Shown one piece after another: positions 23,360 to 35,640 of a stretch of 64,000 bases of DNA. Both the position numbers and the translations under genes were made by a program. The notes beneath the pieces were generated by a model. That model made no database searches. It saw only the letters and a list, made by a program, of their open reading frames with translations, and had not been told where the DNA came from. The DNA lies in contig NC_068576.1 of the NCBI RefSeq assembly GCF_025698545.1, positions 53,478,390-53,542,389 on the forward strand. Reading direction: 5' to 3'. Origin of the DNA: Gossypium raimondii. Lineage: Eukaryota; Streptophyta; Magnoliopsida; Malvales; Malvaceae. Numbering within the stretch: position 1 is the first letter of the stretch; every line of letters starts with the position of its first letter.

Positions 23360-24769
23360 CAAAGGTCTAATCTACAAATCCAAGCTCCAGGTATTGGCTT
23401 TTGTTTTTGTTTCTGATTTTACCTTTTTGGGCTTTTACAGCTAAGATTACAGTTTATAAACTCAGTAAGCTAAGGTGTTTAGCACGTGTTTTGATGGGAA
23501 TTGCACTTCGACACGTTTTTCATTTTCTCTTGGTGTGGGATTAGGGGCAGTGAGAGGTAATTAGACCCAATTTAAATTCAATTCTTTTGATTATATAACT
23601 TGATTTTAACATGCTTATTTGATTTTTATATTAATTTTTTTAATAATGCAATTGAAAAATAATTTTAGTACATAAAAATGTTTTTTTTTCATTTTTAAGT
23701 TATTCAATTTCAAAGTAATTTTGGTAATGGATTTATATTTTATATTAAAATGTCAATTTTCTTGTTTATTATTCCTTTTATGTTTATATATAGTAATAAT
23801 TATTATTAGGTCAAAATATACTCTGTGTTGTCGTGCACTTTGCGCATTTTGAATTATGTCTTTATTTTTCAAATTTAAAAATACAAGTCTAAATTTTAAT
23901 ATTATCAAATTTTTGTTAAATTTAAATATATTACATAGCTATTAAATGAGTTTTTTTTAATTAAAATGTCGTCCCAACGAATTTAATTAAATAATTTTAA
24001 TGATGTTATCATTTAAATTAAAAAAAAAAGTAGCGGAATTGTGGATTGAGTCTTACCTCAATTGGCATAGATATTGTTGCTAATGCAGGAGGATATAAAT
24101 TCGATTATACTGAAATGCATTATCCTAATACATTGATAATAGAGTTTTCTAACTTTATATGCAAAATTAAAAAATTATCACGTATCCCAATTATTTTATA
24201 TTATTAATTTCTTCATATTTTATTATAGAATCCTATTAAAAATAATATTAATAAACCTTTTTCCTCTGGGCAAAAAAGAAAGACATTTTTTCGCTTCAAG
24301 TTCCACGTTGGTCACGTGGCGTTAAAGAAGAAATGTGAACTTGAATCCCTACCTTACTTTTTAAGTTATGAAGTCCTTGGCTGGGCCTTTTAGCCCAAAA
24401 TTGTTCAGCACACATTTAATTTTGATGCAATTAAGTAGAATTATAAAGCACGATAAGATTGAAGATTAAAAAAGGTTGACGGTGAACATAAAATCAGCAT
24501 TTCCTAACTTTCAAGTTTACCGTCATTTATAATTTTTCCTTTGCATATTATAATTAGGTTAATATATATAATCAATCCTTGTATTTGTACAAAACTTGAG
24601 ATTTAGCTTTTTATTTTAAAAATTAAAAATATTTTTATTTTAAAATATTAATTTAATTTAATAATATTATTATCATTTTATATCAGAATTTATCAACTTA
24701 TGTTGATTAAATTATTGGATAGCATATGAAGTAAAAGGCAAAAAGAAAAAACTATGTGTGGATACTTTA
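23360..24769. other. Intergenic upstream of the DREB1 gene
   Basis: AT-rich, no gene. It includes the SINE-like fragment listed separately. A CACGTGGC word near 24315 and an AGCACGTGTT word near 23481 are isolated G-box-like sites of unknown relevance. Confidence 0.4.
24040..24140 (+). repeat. SINE-like (tRNA-derived) fragment
   Basis: TCTTACCTCAATTGGCATAG resembles an RNA polymerase III A box, and TAAATTCGATTATAC about 30 bp later resembles a B box (GGTTCGANTCC) with substitutions. The spacing and the text between (GCAGGAGGAT) match what I recall of a common cotton repeat. Too decayed to be a tRNA gene. Confidence 0.4.
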
Positions 24770-24989
24770 ACAATGCTGGTTTTTTTTTAATAAAATAATA
24801 ATTAATTATGAAAATGGTATAAAATTTATATTAATCGCAAAAAAGAATTGTTTTCTATGGCGTATTTGATTGCCGCTAATATGTTAGACGACACCACCCT
24901 AAATCAAACCCAATTATATGCCAATTATTACAATGAAGAAAAAAATATTTTTTAAGTGGTGCCACTTGACACTTTGGTGGCACCGATAT
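24770..24989. repeat. Left arm of an inverted repeat split by the 3.78-kb solo LTR
   Basis: The segment containing CAATTATATGCCAATTATTA, then AAAAATATTTTTTAAGTGGT and GCCACTTGACACTTTGG, is found in reverse complement at about 29160-29400. The LTR at 24990 begins immediately after the arm. Confidence 0.7.
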
Positions 24990-27900
24990 TGTAACGCCCC
25001 TAACCCGAATCCGTTACCGAAACAAGGTTATGGAGCATTACCGGAGTTTACAAATTAATTATCAGACATTGCATTTCATCTAGCATTCATATTTGAAACC
25101 AATCAAAATCATATATATTGTCTCTTAAACGAGCCCTCGAGACCCAAATTTACGCATTAGATACACATAGGGACTAAGTCGAAAACTCAGAAAAATTTTC
25201 GAAAATATTTAAAGTTTCCAACACTGCAGGGGTCACACAACCGTGTTTCAGCCCGTGTCCGTGCTCGTGTGAGTATACTGACTTGGGTCACACGGCCAAG
25301 TCACACGTCCGTGTGTTAGGCTGTGTGAGCATTCTGTTTTGTGCAAATTTAAGATACAAGGGACACACGGCCGTGTCACCTGGCCGTGTGTCACACACGG
25401 TTGAGACGCACGCCCATGTCTCTGCCTATGTGGATGAAAACAAGCCATTTTACAAGCCATATTTCTCACCTAATTTTGTGTCTATCTACAATCAACATTA
25501 CACATATCAACAAGCCATAATTAAACATTCAAAACAAGCCAAAATAAGTGGCTAAACTCAACACACTACATATAAGCCATCATTAAACAAAATACCTATA
25601 CATGCCATTATAACCAAAATCAAAACATTCAAAAATACCGATGGAATCGATGGATAGTGTGATATATCTCCGACAAACTTCCAACCCAATCGAGCTTCCA
25701 ATAATCTGAAAAGTAGAAGAAAATAAATACATAAGCAATGGATGCTTAGTAAGCTCGTATAAACTTTAATCATAATACTTCCTTTTCAAATATAAAATTT
25801 ATACTTACCAAGAATAATCTAATATTGCTACCACAATACTCATGAAGTTATATTTAACAATTCACTAAGTGAATAAATCTACAATATCACTTATACATAA
25901 TATTCCTAGCATAGTAGGATTTTAAACAACTTTAACTCTTCCAAAATTTCTTTATTTTCATTTGCATTTCTTTACTTTCCACACTCATTCCATATGCATA
26001 ACACACCAGTCATAAGTATATCATTCAACCATAGATACAAGCTAGTGCATTTAAACATAGACCTTTTTCGAATTAATCACACGATAACTTATTTTATAAG
26101 AAATTGCATAACTTAAAACTTACCACTCTTTCATGAGCACAAGTATATTTTCATTTGAGCACTTACCCTTTCAACGCATCATATAATAAACATATTACCA
26201 TTTAACCAGTAACTCGACACTTGTCCAAGCGTCAACAACAACACTTGTTAGCATACTTGAACATATTTCATATAAATTCAACATTGGTAAACTTATTTTA
26301 TAAACACTGTCATGGTCCAACCATGGTCTTACGTTCATAGTGCCATAACTCAGTTATGGTCTTATCCGTCAATTCATCCTTTGCCATAGAACGATTGTAC
26401 TCAATTCCGCGTTCCACTTGTTTTGAACATTTAATTCAATTTCATAATTCAACAATAAATTTGTTTTTAGTAATAGGTATGAATAAATACATAATACCAT
26501 TCATCAATTTAATAAATAAACATTAAAATTTAACCATACAAACTTACCTGAATTGAATTGTAATAATTGCAGGAGTTCAGGGAATATTCCGCTATTTTTC
26601 CTTTTTCACAAGTATTTACTGAAATATTGATCTAAAATATAAAATTACTCGTTTATTAGTATATATTTCATTTCACTATTTATACCTTCAATTTTTTTGA
26701 ATTTACATAATTACCCAACTTTTACAACTTTTACAATTTAGTCCATTAACTAATTAATCTATCAAATCACTAATTTTCCTCAATTAATAATTTATCCAAA
26801 TATTCTATGTTATCAAACAGCCCTTAATAAAATATAAATTTAATACCAAACCCTAAGATTTTAACCAATTTCACAATTTGATCCTAACATCAATATTTAA
26901 CAAAATCACACAACAAAATTAAAGCTCTAAACCCACTTGATATTAATAATTTCTTTCAATATATTAATTTAGACAATAAAAAATTCATTTCATCCAATTT
27001 GGTCATTTTGATATTTTTACAAAATTACCCTTAAAATTTTACTTTTATTTAATTTAGTCCCCGAGCCTAAAACATGCAAATTAGTCATTTTAATGAAAAC
27101 CCATGCTAGTTGAATATTCATATATTTTCCTCCTCCTCCTCTCCATTCCACATCCTTAATGTATATAACATGCTTATATGTAATATTATCTATAATTCTA
27201 CTATTTACTTATGTTCATATCAAAGTTGTCCACTTGAGTCATAGTCAATAAATTATTTATATCTTGAGCTACAGAATTCTAAATTAAGATTCGATTGATG
27301 TTTTGAAACTAGACTCAAATATCTTTCTACCATAAAATTTTCAGAATTTATAGTTTAACCAATAACTACAGTAAAATCTTCAAATTTATCTACTGCTCAT
27401 TGTTTGACACTTTAAACCTTGCTTACTAAAATTAATTATTTCTTAGTACGGGATTTGGATGATATTTCTGTTTGTTTCTCTTGAAAATAGACTCATCAAA
27501 AATTTAAAATATAAATTTAAATCCTTAATTATTTTTTACAATTTTGATGATTTTCAAAGTGAGAACAGGGAACTTGAAATCAATCTAACCTGTCTCACAA
27601 AATTCATATATCTCATAATATGAAATTCTTTTGCTAAAACGTTTTTCTATGTAAAACTAGACTCAATAGGATTTAATTTAATACTTTAATTAACCTCTAA
27701 TTAAATTTCTAAAATTTTTGGTGAATTTTCAAAATCACAAGATCATTGTTGTCCAAAATTGTTTTAGTGTAAAATGTTGATAACCAAATTTATAACACCC
27801 TCCTTTCCTTTCTCTAAAATATTTCTCATTACTTCCTCTTACTTCCTCCACTAACATATCAAGAACATAGAACATTATATAATAAAGCTCTACTTTAACA

Positions 27901-28767
27901 TCATTTTCATACTTTTTCAATAATATCAAACTCAAAAATATATTAAAATATTGATGTTCTTACCTTGTCCTATTAATTTCAATCTTTAACTTTATTTTCT
28001 CTCTCCTCTAGATTTTATTTTCTTAAATCTAACTTGATATTCTAGCTCCCCATTATCTCCTTATTATTTTTCTCTCTTGGTAGCTATAGCAATTCTTTTG
28101 ATTTCTAAGTGAAAATGGTGAATTTTTGGTAAAAGGACCAAATTGTAAAGAAAGGAAAATTTCTTTCTTCTCTTCTCTTCTCACGTGGGTGCATGGAAAG
28201 ATGATAAAAATTCTTCATCTTCCTTTTATACTAAATAAAATAATAATAAAATATCCCATTAAAATATTAATAAAATAATATTTATCTAATTAAATAATTA
28301 TAAAATATCAGTAAAATATCTCTAATATTATCATTGCCTTCTAGAGTTCTCTCTCTTTCTAATTGACCATTTTTCCCTTTATGATACTTTAAAATTTCAT
28401 ACTTGAGTCATCACTTAATTTGGTAAAATTGTGATTTAGTCCCTCTTAATTCACCACCTATTCAATTTGGTCCTAATTCATCCATTTTCCTTAGTTTCTA
28501 GATCATTTCACCCTTACAATATTTTCACCATTGGTCCTTCAACTTTTTCATATTTACACTTTAACCTCTCAAATTTTGAGTATTTACTCTTGGGCAACAA
28601 AACTTTTCTCACTTTTACGATTTGATCCTTTCTTGAATTAATATGTCATAATATACTTCCCAATATTGACATAACTCAAAATTTTCCTTTTCTCACTTTA
28701 TTTCCTTATTTTACTATATTAAGGATACTATCTTACTTTCTTATTGTAATAATTTTCGGGTATTACA
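24990..28767. mobile_element. Solo LTR, Ty3/gypsy-like, 3.78 kb
   Basis: It starts TGTAACGCCCCTAACCCG and ends CGGGTATTACA. The flanks are GATAT at 24985-24989 and 28768-28772, a perfect 5-bp target duplication. Its first 90 bp match the reverse complement of the right end of the 6428-9077 LTR (ACCGGAGTTTACA word in both), so it is inverted relative to that copy. About 25230-25430 has repeated CACACGGCCGTGT-type words. The block 26000-27770 is similar to 18780-19990 of the second LTR. No gag-pol is present. Confidence 0.82.
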
Positions 28768-28829
28768 GATATTACTTTTTAAAAATATTTGTCTTTTCGA
28801 TTTTATACATTAATACAAAAGTAGATGGT

Positions 28830-29400
28830 AAAAAATATATTTTTTGTGGTGTTGCACGACACATAAACGACACCAATATGGTTTAAAAAAGATGGCAAAA
28901 AACAATTGAAAAATATCATTATTTATTAAAATGTTGCGCAAATTAAATATTTTTTAAAATTTTAATTTCCTAAGTTTATTCTTTCTAGTGAGTTCGAGTC
29001 GTGACTTTTTACCATCGTCTTTTTAAATCACTTTGTTTTATTTTTGAAAGGATTTTTTTCTTATTTTTTAAAATTAAACAGACGTTGTTAATATATCAAG
29101 CGGCATCACAACAATTTTTTTTACTGTATATTTTTTGTACTCCAAAATACTGAAAATACTATTATTTTTAAAAAACCCATACCGATGCTGCCAATGTGTT
29201 AAGTAACACCACTTAAAAAATATTTTTTTCTTCACCATAATGATTGACATATAATTGAGTCTGTTTAAAGTGATGCCACTTGACAGCTTGATGATATCCA
29301 ATGTCACTGCAAAAAAACGATTCATTTTTATAATTAAATTAGATCTTATATCATATTCATATTTAATTATTTTTATATTATTTTAATTGAAAAAAACCAA
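28830..29400. repeat. Right part of the split inverted repeat
   Basis: 29160-29400 is the reverse complement of 24770-24989 with many substitutions. 28835-28895 (AAAAATATATTTTTTGTGGT, then GACACCAATATGG) is a further copy in the same direction as the left arm. The element existed before the solo LTR inserted. Confidence 0.6.
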
Positions 29401-30604
29401 CAAAGCTCATCGTAACGTCTTTTTATTAAAACTTATAGATTCCCCCCTCCCTAAATTAGGTAAATATGCAATATAAATATAGGTTGATGTAGACGTAAAA
29501 TTCTAATATCAACCCAAAAATAGAGAAAAACAGGAAAAACTATATATATATATATATGTATGTATGTATCCAGTCGGCTCCATTAATTGATGGCTGTCAT
29601 AAATCCATTGGCGTCAAGCGTTGTGATGTCCCATACTTGGTCCAGCAATGAAAGGCCGTAAGCTGATGTTAGTTATTGTGCATCCGTTAACCATAATCTG
29701 TAAAGGGTGAAATGAGATGATGGGAAGCAATAGAACCGACACACGCATCTCCACTGATGTGACTGCAAAATAGGAGCAGTCTCTCCTATCAGTCCAAATC
29801 AAATAAAGGCACACACATGACATAATTGCCATCTAATTTGGCCCTGCAAGTGCGACACAACCATACTACAAAAAGCTATGCTGTAAGCAACAAGGACACA
29901 AGGGTGACGCCATTCTCCATGACGTACTAAATGTGGTTGTATGACGATTAGCCGCACACCCCCTTTTCTTTTAGAATCAAAATCAAACTCGTTAAGAAAT
30001 TGCAGTCCACATTTGTAAGTCCAAAGTTGCAGAATGGACTTAATTTTACTGGGCTCAACAACCCCAATCTTTATCCTTAACTATGTACGTCCAAAGTCTA
30101 ATATCTTCATTTAGGAAGTGTAAGTATTGTTTACTATTTAGCCTGGCTATTGGTGATGAGTGCTGACGGTGACTATTGCTAACACGAAACTTGAGTGATG
30201 GGCTAACCCTTTTGTTTTGGATTGGATGAATTTGGATTTGATTAGTTTAGATTAATTTTAGGCTTTAATTATTTCGAGTTTAAGTAAATTTTGGGTGGGT
30301 TTTAATCAACTTTGTTTATAACAATTTTATTTGTTTGTCAAGATTTTGTTTGTTATAGAGAGGTGGTTGTTATATGCCCGTAATAACAAGTTGTTGTAGA
30401 GAGATAATTGCGGTAAGTCTATAATAGATTTCATATAGTGAGTTTTCATCAACTAAAGAAAGTGGAAATCAAATCAACAAAATTAAAATATATACCGTAG
30501 GTGCATGCGTTATTACTTTTATGCATATTTTATTTTACATTATTCCACATGATTAATTATGAAGTTAATAAATTTAATAAGTTCAATTAATCAAGACACT
30601 TATA
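29401..30604. other. Intergenic, no gene seen
   Basis: A TA/TGTA microsatellite lies at about 29543-29570. The remaining short frames have no domain. Nothing else recognised. Confidence 0.4.
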
Positions 30605-31056
30605 AAAAAACATGGATCCATTTTGGATAAATAAGATTCATGCTCTACTTCTTACTATTGATTATCACGAACTTGAACATATACTAGATACACTCAATAT
30701 AAAATCATTAGCAATAGAAACATAATTCACTTTATTGACATTCACAGAAGATGAACAGGGAGGGAAATATAGATTCCGAGGATCGAGTCAAAATTTTGAA
30801 ATTTTTATTCAATATAGTTATAACTAATCCGAACAATCAAACAATCAGAAAAAAATATATTGGAATAAAAGAAATAAGTAAAAAGGTTCCTCGACGGTCA
30901 TACAAATTGATCGACGATTTAGAACAACAGGAGGGAGAAAACGAGGAAAATGTAACAGCAGAGCATGAAATTCGTTCAAGAAAATCCAAGCGCGTCGTGA
31001 TTTTTACTAATAACCAAGCAAACATTGATAATTATACTAATACCAAATTAAATTAA
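30605..31056 (+). pseudogene. ycf1: Nuclear plastid-DNA insertion: fragment of ycf1 (TIC214)
   Basis: The plus-strand frame from about 30611 reads INKIHALLLTIDYHELEHIL, continues to a stop TAA at 30723, and is followed by FTEDEQG. A four-base insertion near 30765 shifts the frame. The next frame reads [16 protein letters not shown], then [20 protein letters not shown] and [17 protein letters not shown] up to about 31028. These are Ycf1 signatures (the large plastid inner-envelope translocon subunit), recognised from memory of the family. The remainder of the roughly 1,800-residue protein is absent and plastid neighbours are not seen, so this is a short nuclear plastid insertion (NUPT) without function. 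The ATG at 30751 is spurious. Confidence 0.88.
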
Positions 31057-31059
31057 TTA

Positions 31060-34000
31060 ATTTATCATGAATTATTAATTCAATAATCGATCAATTTATG
31101 AGTTTATGTGATGTTTCAAATTTGTAACTATTATATTTTGTAGGTAAATTAATTAATAGTTTATTGAAGATTATTTTTATCTAATAAAACATAATTAATA
31201 TATTTTATGTGAAATTTAAAATTTTATTAAAATAATATTTTAATTAAGATTACTATTATTTAATAAATTATAATGAATAGGCTTCTTTATATGAAATAAC
31301 TACAATTTTACTTAAAATTTTGGATAATATATTGTTATAGAACCATGTTTGTTATTGTTATAAGTGAAAAGTTATTATAGAGAGTTAAAATAAAATATAA
31401 AAAATCAGTTCTACTATAAGTTTGACTATTATAGTAAAAAATGGATTGGTCAATTCCAGCATAAATCATTAAATTTTTATGGTCAAATATGATTGGATTG
31501 AGTTTGGTTTCAAGGTAGGTGTATAAATTCTAACTACAAGTTTACTAGCCGTCTGCAATTATACTAGGTTTATGTTCTTCAAGTCTGCATGCTCCAATGT
31601 TTTGTAGGATAAACATTGGACAAGATCATGTTCATGGGTTTTCCCAAGAGAATAAACCGTGCTAAAGAATGATTTATGTAAGATATATATATAGCTAAGT
31701 TTAGAGCTTGAGCTTGATAAGATTGTTGCACAAATCAGACATATACCATCGATAGTGTACAATCCTGGTGCAAAGATATATATGAAAGAGGTTGAAGCTA
31801 GAAGCCTCATTTTCATTCACCAAGGCCAAGGTGTCTCATTTTATTATGCAGTGTTTGATATAAGTAGGCATGATTTCATATTTTACTGTAACAATCAATA
31901 ATCAAATAAAATTAAGAAATCAACTCAAAAGAACAATAATATATCATTATTAAAGGTAAAAGAGAAGAAAATTAAATCATAATAACAAACCAAAAGGGAC
32001 CATCAGGGAGACACATCTTTTCTGGGCCACTAAACGTGAGTTTTAGGCCATCCTATTGCATGTTGCAGGGGGGGCCATCAGACCAAGCAAGAGATTTCAG
32101 TTCTTTATACCTATAAAGAAGAAAAAACAAGGGAGGGGGGAATTTCTTTATATAAAAAAACTTACTTAAAAGTAAGGAGAAAATTATATTTTGTCAACCA
32201 CAGTGGATGCTTGTCCCCTCTTCATAGATCCATATGTTTTTTTTCTTTTTCTTTTTTGGAGTACTGGAACATATCTATGCTCATTTGATTCCTATATAAT
32301 TTATTTTTAACAACCGTCCAACCATTTTAAGATAATATTATTTTCATGCTGTCCACCCTTCTGATAATTTTATTTGCATTTAGAATTATATTCTAGTTGA
32401 ATTTTGTACAAAATAATAATTTATATAATGGAAAGCTAAGAATAAATGAGGCTAGCTTCACTACCAATAATAAGAATATTGTCAATTATTTAATGCCATT
32501 TTTGTATTCCATGTCATTTTGATAGTTTTTTTAACCTGAACTCCAAGTTTCAGGATCAAGAGTTTAAGGTATAAGGTCTAAGATCTAAGATTCAAGTTAA
32601 AAAAAGTATTCATGGTCCAGGTTTTAGGGTTCAAGTTAAAAAAATTAAGTCAATGACATGATACAGGATGATGATACACCTCTGTTTCAGACAAACCTTT
32701 CGCAAGAATATTGATTAGGAATTTTAAAATATATATTTGAAATTCACATCTCACTTTTTAAAAAAAAAAAAGAGATATAAGTAAAATTATATTTATTGAT
32801 AATTATAAAAATACTAGATTCGAATCATTATACGTAGAATTATAAGTATTATAAATTATAAATTCAACAGAACCTAAATTAGAATAACTTTGAACATACT
32901 CACATGTAATAAAATTACACAGAATTCAAACCTAGAAAAAAAGTTATTCCGAAGTCTCAACTTTGCCACCTTGAAACTTACTTAAAACTAAATATTGCTT
33001 ATGATTATGATGATAAAGTGCAAACTATTTCTCCACGAGGAAAAAAAAGGAGAGAGTTTAATTAATTTTTAAAATCTAATTAGGTCAAGAAGTGCAGCTT
33101 TCTTGGCAATTATTAAAAGGGTTTTAAGGCATCCCTGTCGACATTGAAGTAATTTCTAAGATATAATTAAAGCAGTACAGGTTAATTTAAAATTGTTATG
33201 ACTTAACATGCCTCAAAAGGGGAGAAAAACACAAGGAAAAAGAAAAAGCTTTTAAAATTGTAGAGAGGTCGGCAGTTGTTTCAGCCATTAATGATCACCT
33301 TCTATTACATGCAATATGGCTCTAATATTTCATTTCCTTTTTGTTTTTGTTAGGCTTTGTTTTGACGTCTGATTCAATATTTCTTGGTGGCTCTAACAAA
33401 TAAAATCTGGTTTAACATAGAGATAGAGAGAAAGACACGTTACCAATCAGGAGAGAAAGTGAAGGGAGAGGGAAAAGCAAAGAAAGGTGGCTATGTCGGC
33501 CATTTATAGCCAAAATTCGTTCATTCAAGAAAATTAATAAACCAAAAAAAAGATTACTTTGGGCTACAGGATACTGATTTGGCCGTAGATATAATCATAT
33601 CCCCCACAGATCATTGTCCTCGTTTAGATTTGAAGGTTACCAACAAAGAAAACTATAATTCGAAAGCCGTTGTAAAGGGGTTACTGTGTATGGATTTTTC
33701 CTGGCCGACTTCAATATTTTCCTCTAAGGGTTACTTTGGATATATTTTTCACCCCAACACTCAAAATGGGAAGATAACCAAAAACCATAATAAGATTGCT
33801 GAATGTGGATCGCAAATCACAAATTATGCAATTTTGACGTTGTTCTGAGTGCTTCCACATACCATTGAAAACGACCCCACTAGATATTCCATGAGATGTT
33901 TGTCCCCCTTCAAAAGGTGAAAAAAGTCTTGTAGGCCCTAACCTATATATATAGTCGATGGATTCAAAAAAAAAAAAAAAGCATCAACCATCATTCTGAA

Positions 34001-35550
34001 TTTAAATTTTTAAAAAAATTAATATAAAGTTAGTGTTACTATTAATCGAGTCACCAACTCAATTATGAAACTATAAAAATATTCACTGTTTAAATTATAA
34101 TTATGAATCTAACGATTGAACATGTGTTCAATAATATTAAAACATAAATTTATTATCACCTCACTTATATAATTTTTTTTTTGGATATGACAAAATCTAG
34201 TGTATATATATAGTCTCTTTAAAGGTTACAACAAGGTAACTTTGATTTTTTTCTTATTATTTTCCATTGTATAAATAATAATGTCCTATATGAATATAAG
34301 ATAGCATATATAGTTATGTTTAGGGTCTATTCGTTCAAGAGAAATCAATGGAGTATCGTCTATTGAGAAGACGATTAAATCTCCAACAGTGGTTGGTATT
34401 GTCTTCATGTTGGAGCTTTATTTTTCTCTTCCACCAAGAGTCCTGATGGAGGAACTCCTCGATTACAGAAGATATGTCTTGCAAAGCTCATGGGAGAGAT
34501 GTCTGTATAGTGCATAACATTAGTTATGTAAATAACTTATTTGCAAGGAGACTCGAACAACCAACTTAAGAGATATAGACAAAATCCCAATATGGGGACA
34601 ATAGAAGTTTAATCGATTATCTGATAAACAATACTTCAAAATGCATCCTCCAATAAAGTTTGTCCCTCAACAAGTTAGTACTAATAGATAGGCCTTAAAT
34701 CAATGCATGTAATAAATATATAATGTAATTTAATATACCAAGTTGGACCTCCACCATCATAAGGATCCCGATTGGGATGGATTGAGATCGAAACGACTAG
34801 AATCATCTTGCCATTCTTGCATATATTAATTATGTTTTGAAAATGTGCTCTTAGCTTCAACAAGTTATTTGACAACAAGAATTGCATTTCTAGTTAACGT
34901 ATTTACATCAAGTTTTAAATTAAAATTACATTTAATCTGAAAAAAGATCATCTGAAATCATAGAAAATACTTGTATTATAAAAAATATTACAAAGACATT
35001 AATGGTTAAGGATTGTGATGAATCTTTGATGTTTTTAAAACTTAAAGAAAATAAAGAGATGCATGCTTTGAGAAAGAGAAGTCATGTCATACACAAAGTA
35101 ATACAACTCTCTCCAATTAAGAATGGATAATCGACACAATGAAATGTTTACACTAATTTCTTTATAAATTAAGGAAAACTTATTTCCTTAATGCTTTCAT
35201 TCTTACATAATTATAAATAATCTAAGTCAAAAAGTAGGATTGAAAGAGACAAGATTAAAACAAAAATGAGAGATAAGAGTTTGGATTCAAATTCCGACAC
35301 TTCGAATCTTCCGCTCAATTATCAAAAAGATGTTCACACTTAGTTATTTTATCAATCTGAATTTTCAAGGCATCGTTCTTAAGGTTTCATTTATTGATTT
35401 GCAGAATAATCGCATGGCGGGTTTAGTTTATTGTTTGTGAGTATATATTTGATACAATAATACGAGGTTACAAAAAAAGAAATAAATAATCATTTTCGTT
35501 ACATTTTTTAGACAATGACAATTGTAACATTAAAACAAATTAATTTAACA
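31060..35550. other. Long intergenic region, no gene seen
   Basis: About 4.5 kb of AT-rich sequence. Frames at 31559-31816 (minus), 33579-33848 (plus) and 34681-34887 (minus) have no recognisable domain, no splice context and biased composition. 32550-32640 repeats words such as ttcaagttaaaaaaa and taaggt in a decayed tandem pattern. Poly-A runs occur near 32759 and 33967. Confidence 0.45.
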
Positions 35551-35640
35551 CACTACACCAAAACATGCTTTTAGCGGCGTTTGGACAAAAAACGCCGGTA
35601 AAAATCGAGCATTAGCGGCGTTTATATATATAAATTGATA
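35551..35640. mobile_element. Terminal fragment of a CACTA-type DNA transposon
   Basis: It begins CACTACACCAAAACATGC, the CACTA terminal signature, and is followed by subterminal repeats TTTAGCGGCGTTT, AAACGCCGGTAAA and ATTAGCGGCGTTT, in both orientations. The opposite end was not found, so this is a truncated end or a decayed small element. Confidence 0.6.

Noticed and set aside
24040-24140. A functional tRNA gene
   Set aside because: The A and B boxes are degenerate and no cloverleaf with an anticodon arm can be drawn.
25248-25555. Opposing His/Thr-rich frames on both strands
   Set aside because: Translation of the CACACGGCCGTGT palindromic repeats in the third LTR.
30751-31056. A 101-aa open frame as a new small gene
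   Set aside because: Its sequence is a shifted piece of plastid Ycf1; the coding similarity extends upstream of its ATG, so it is a NUPT.
32550-32640. A short tandem repeat array
   Set aside because: Only loosely repeated words; not clear enough to call units.
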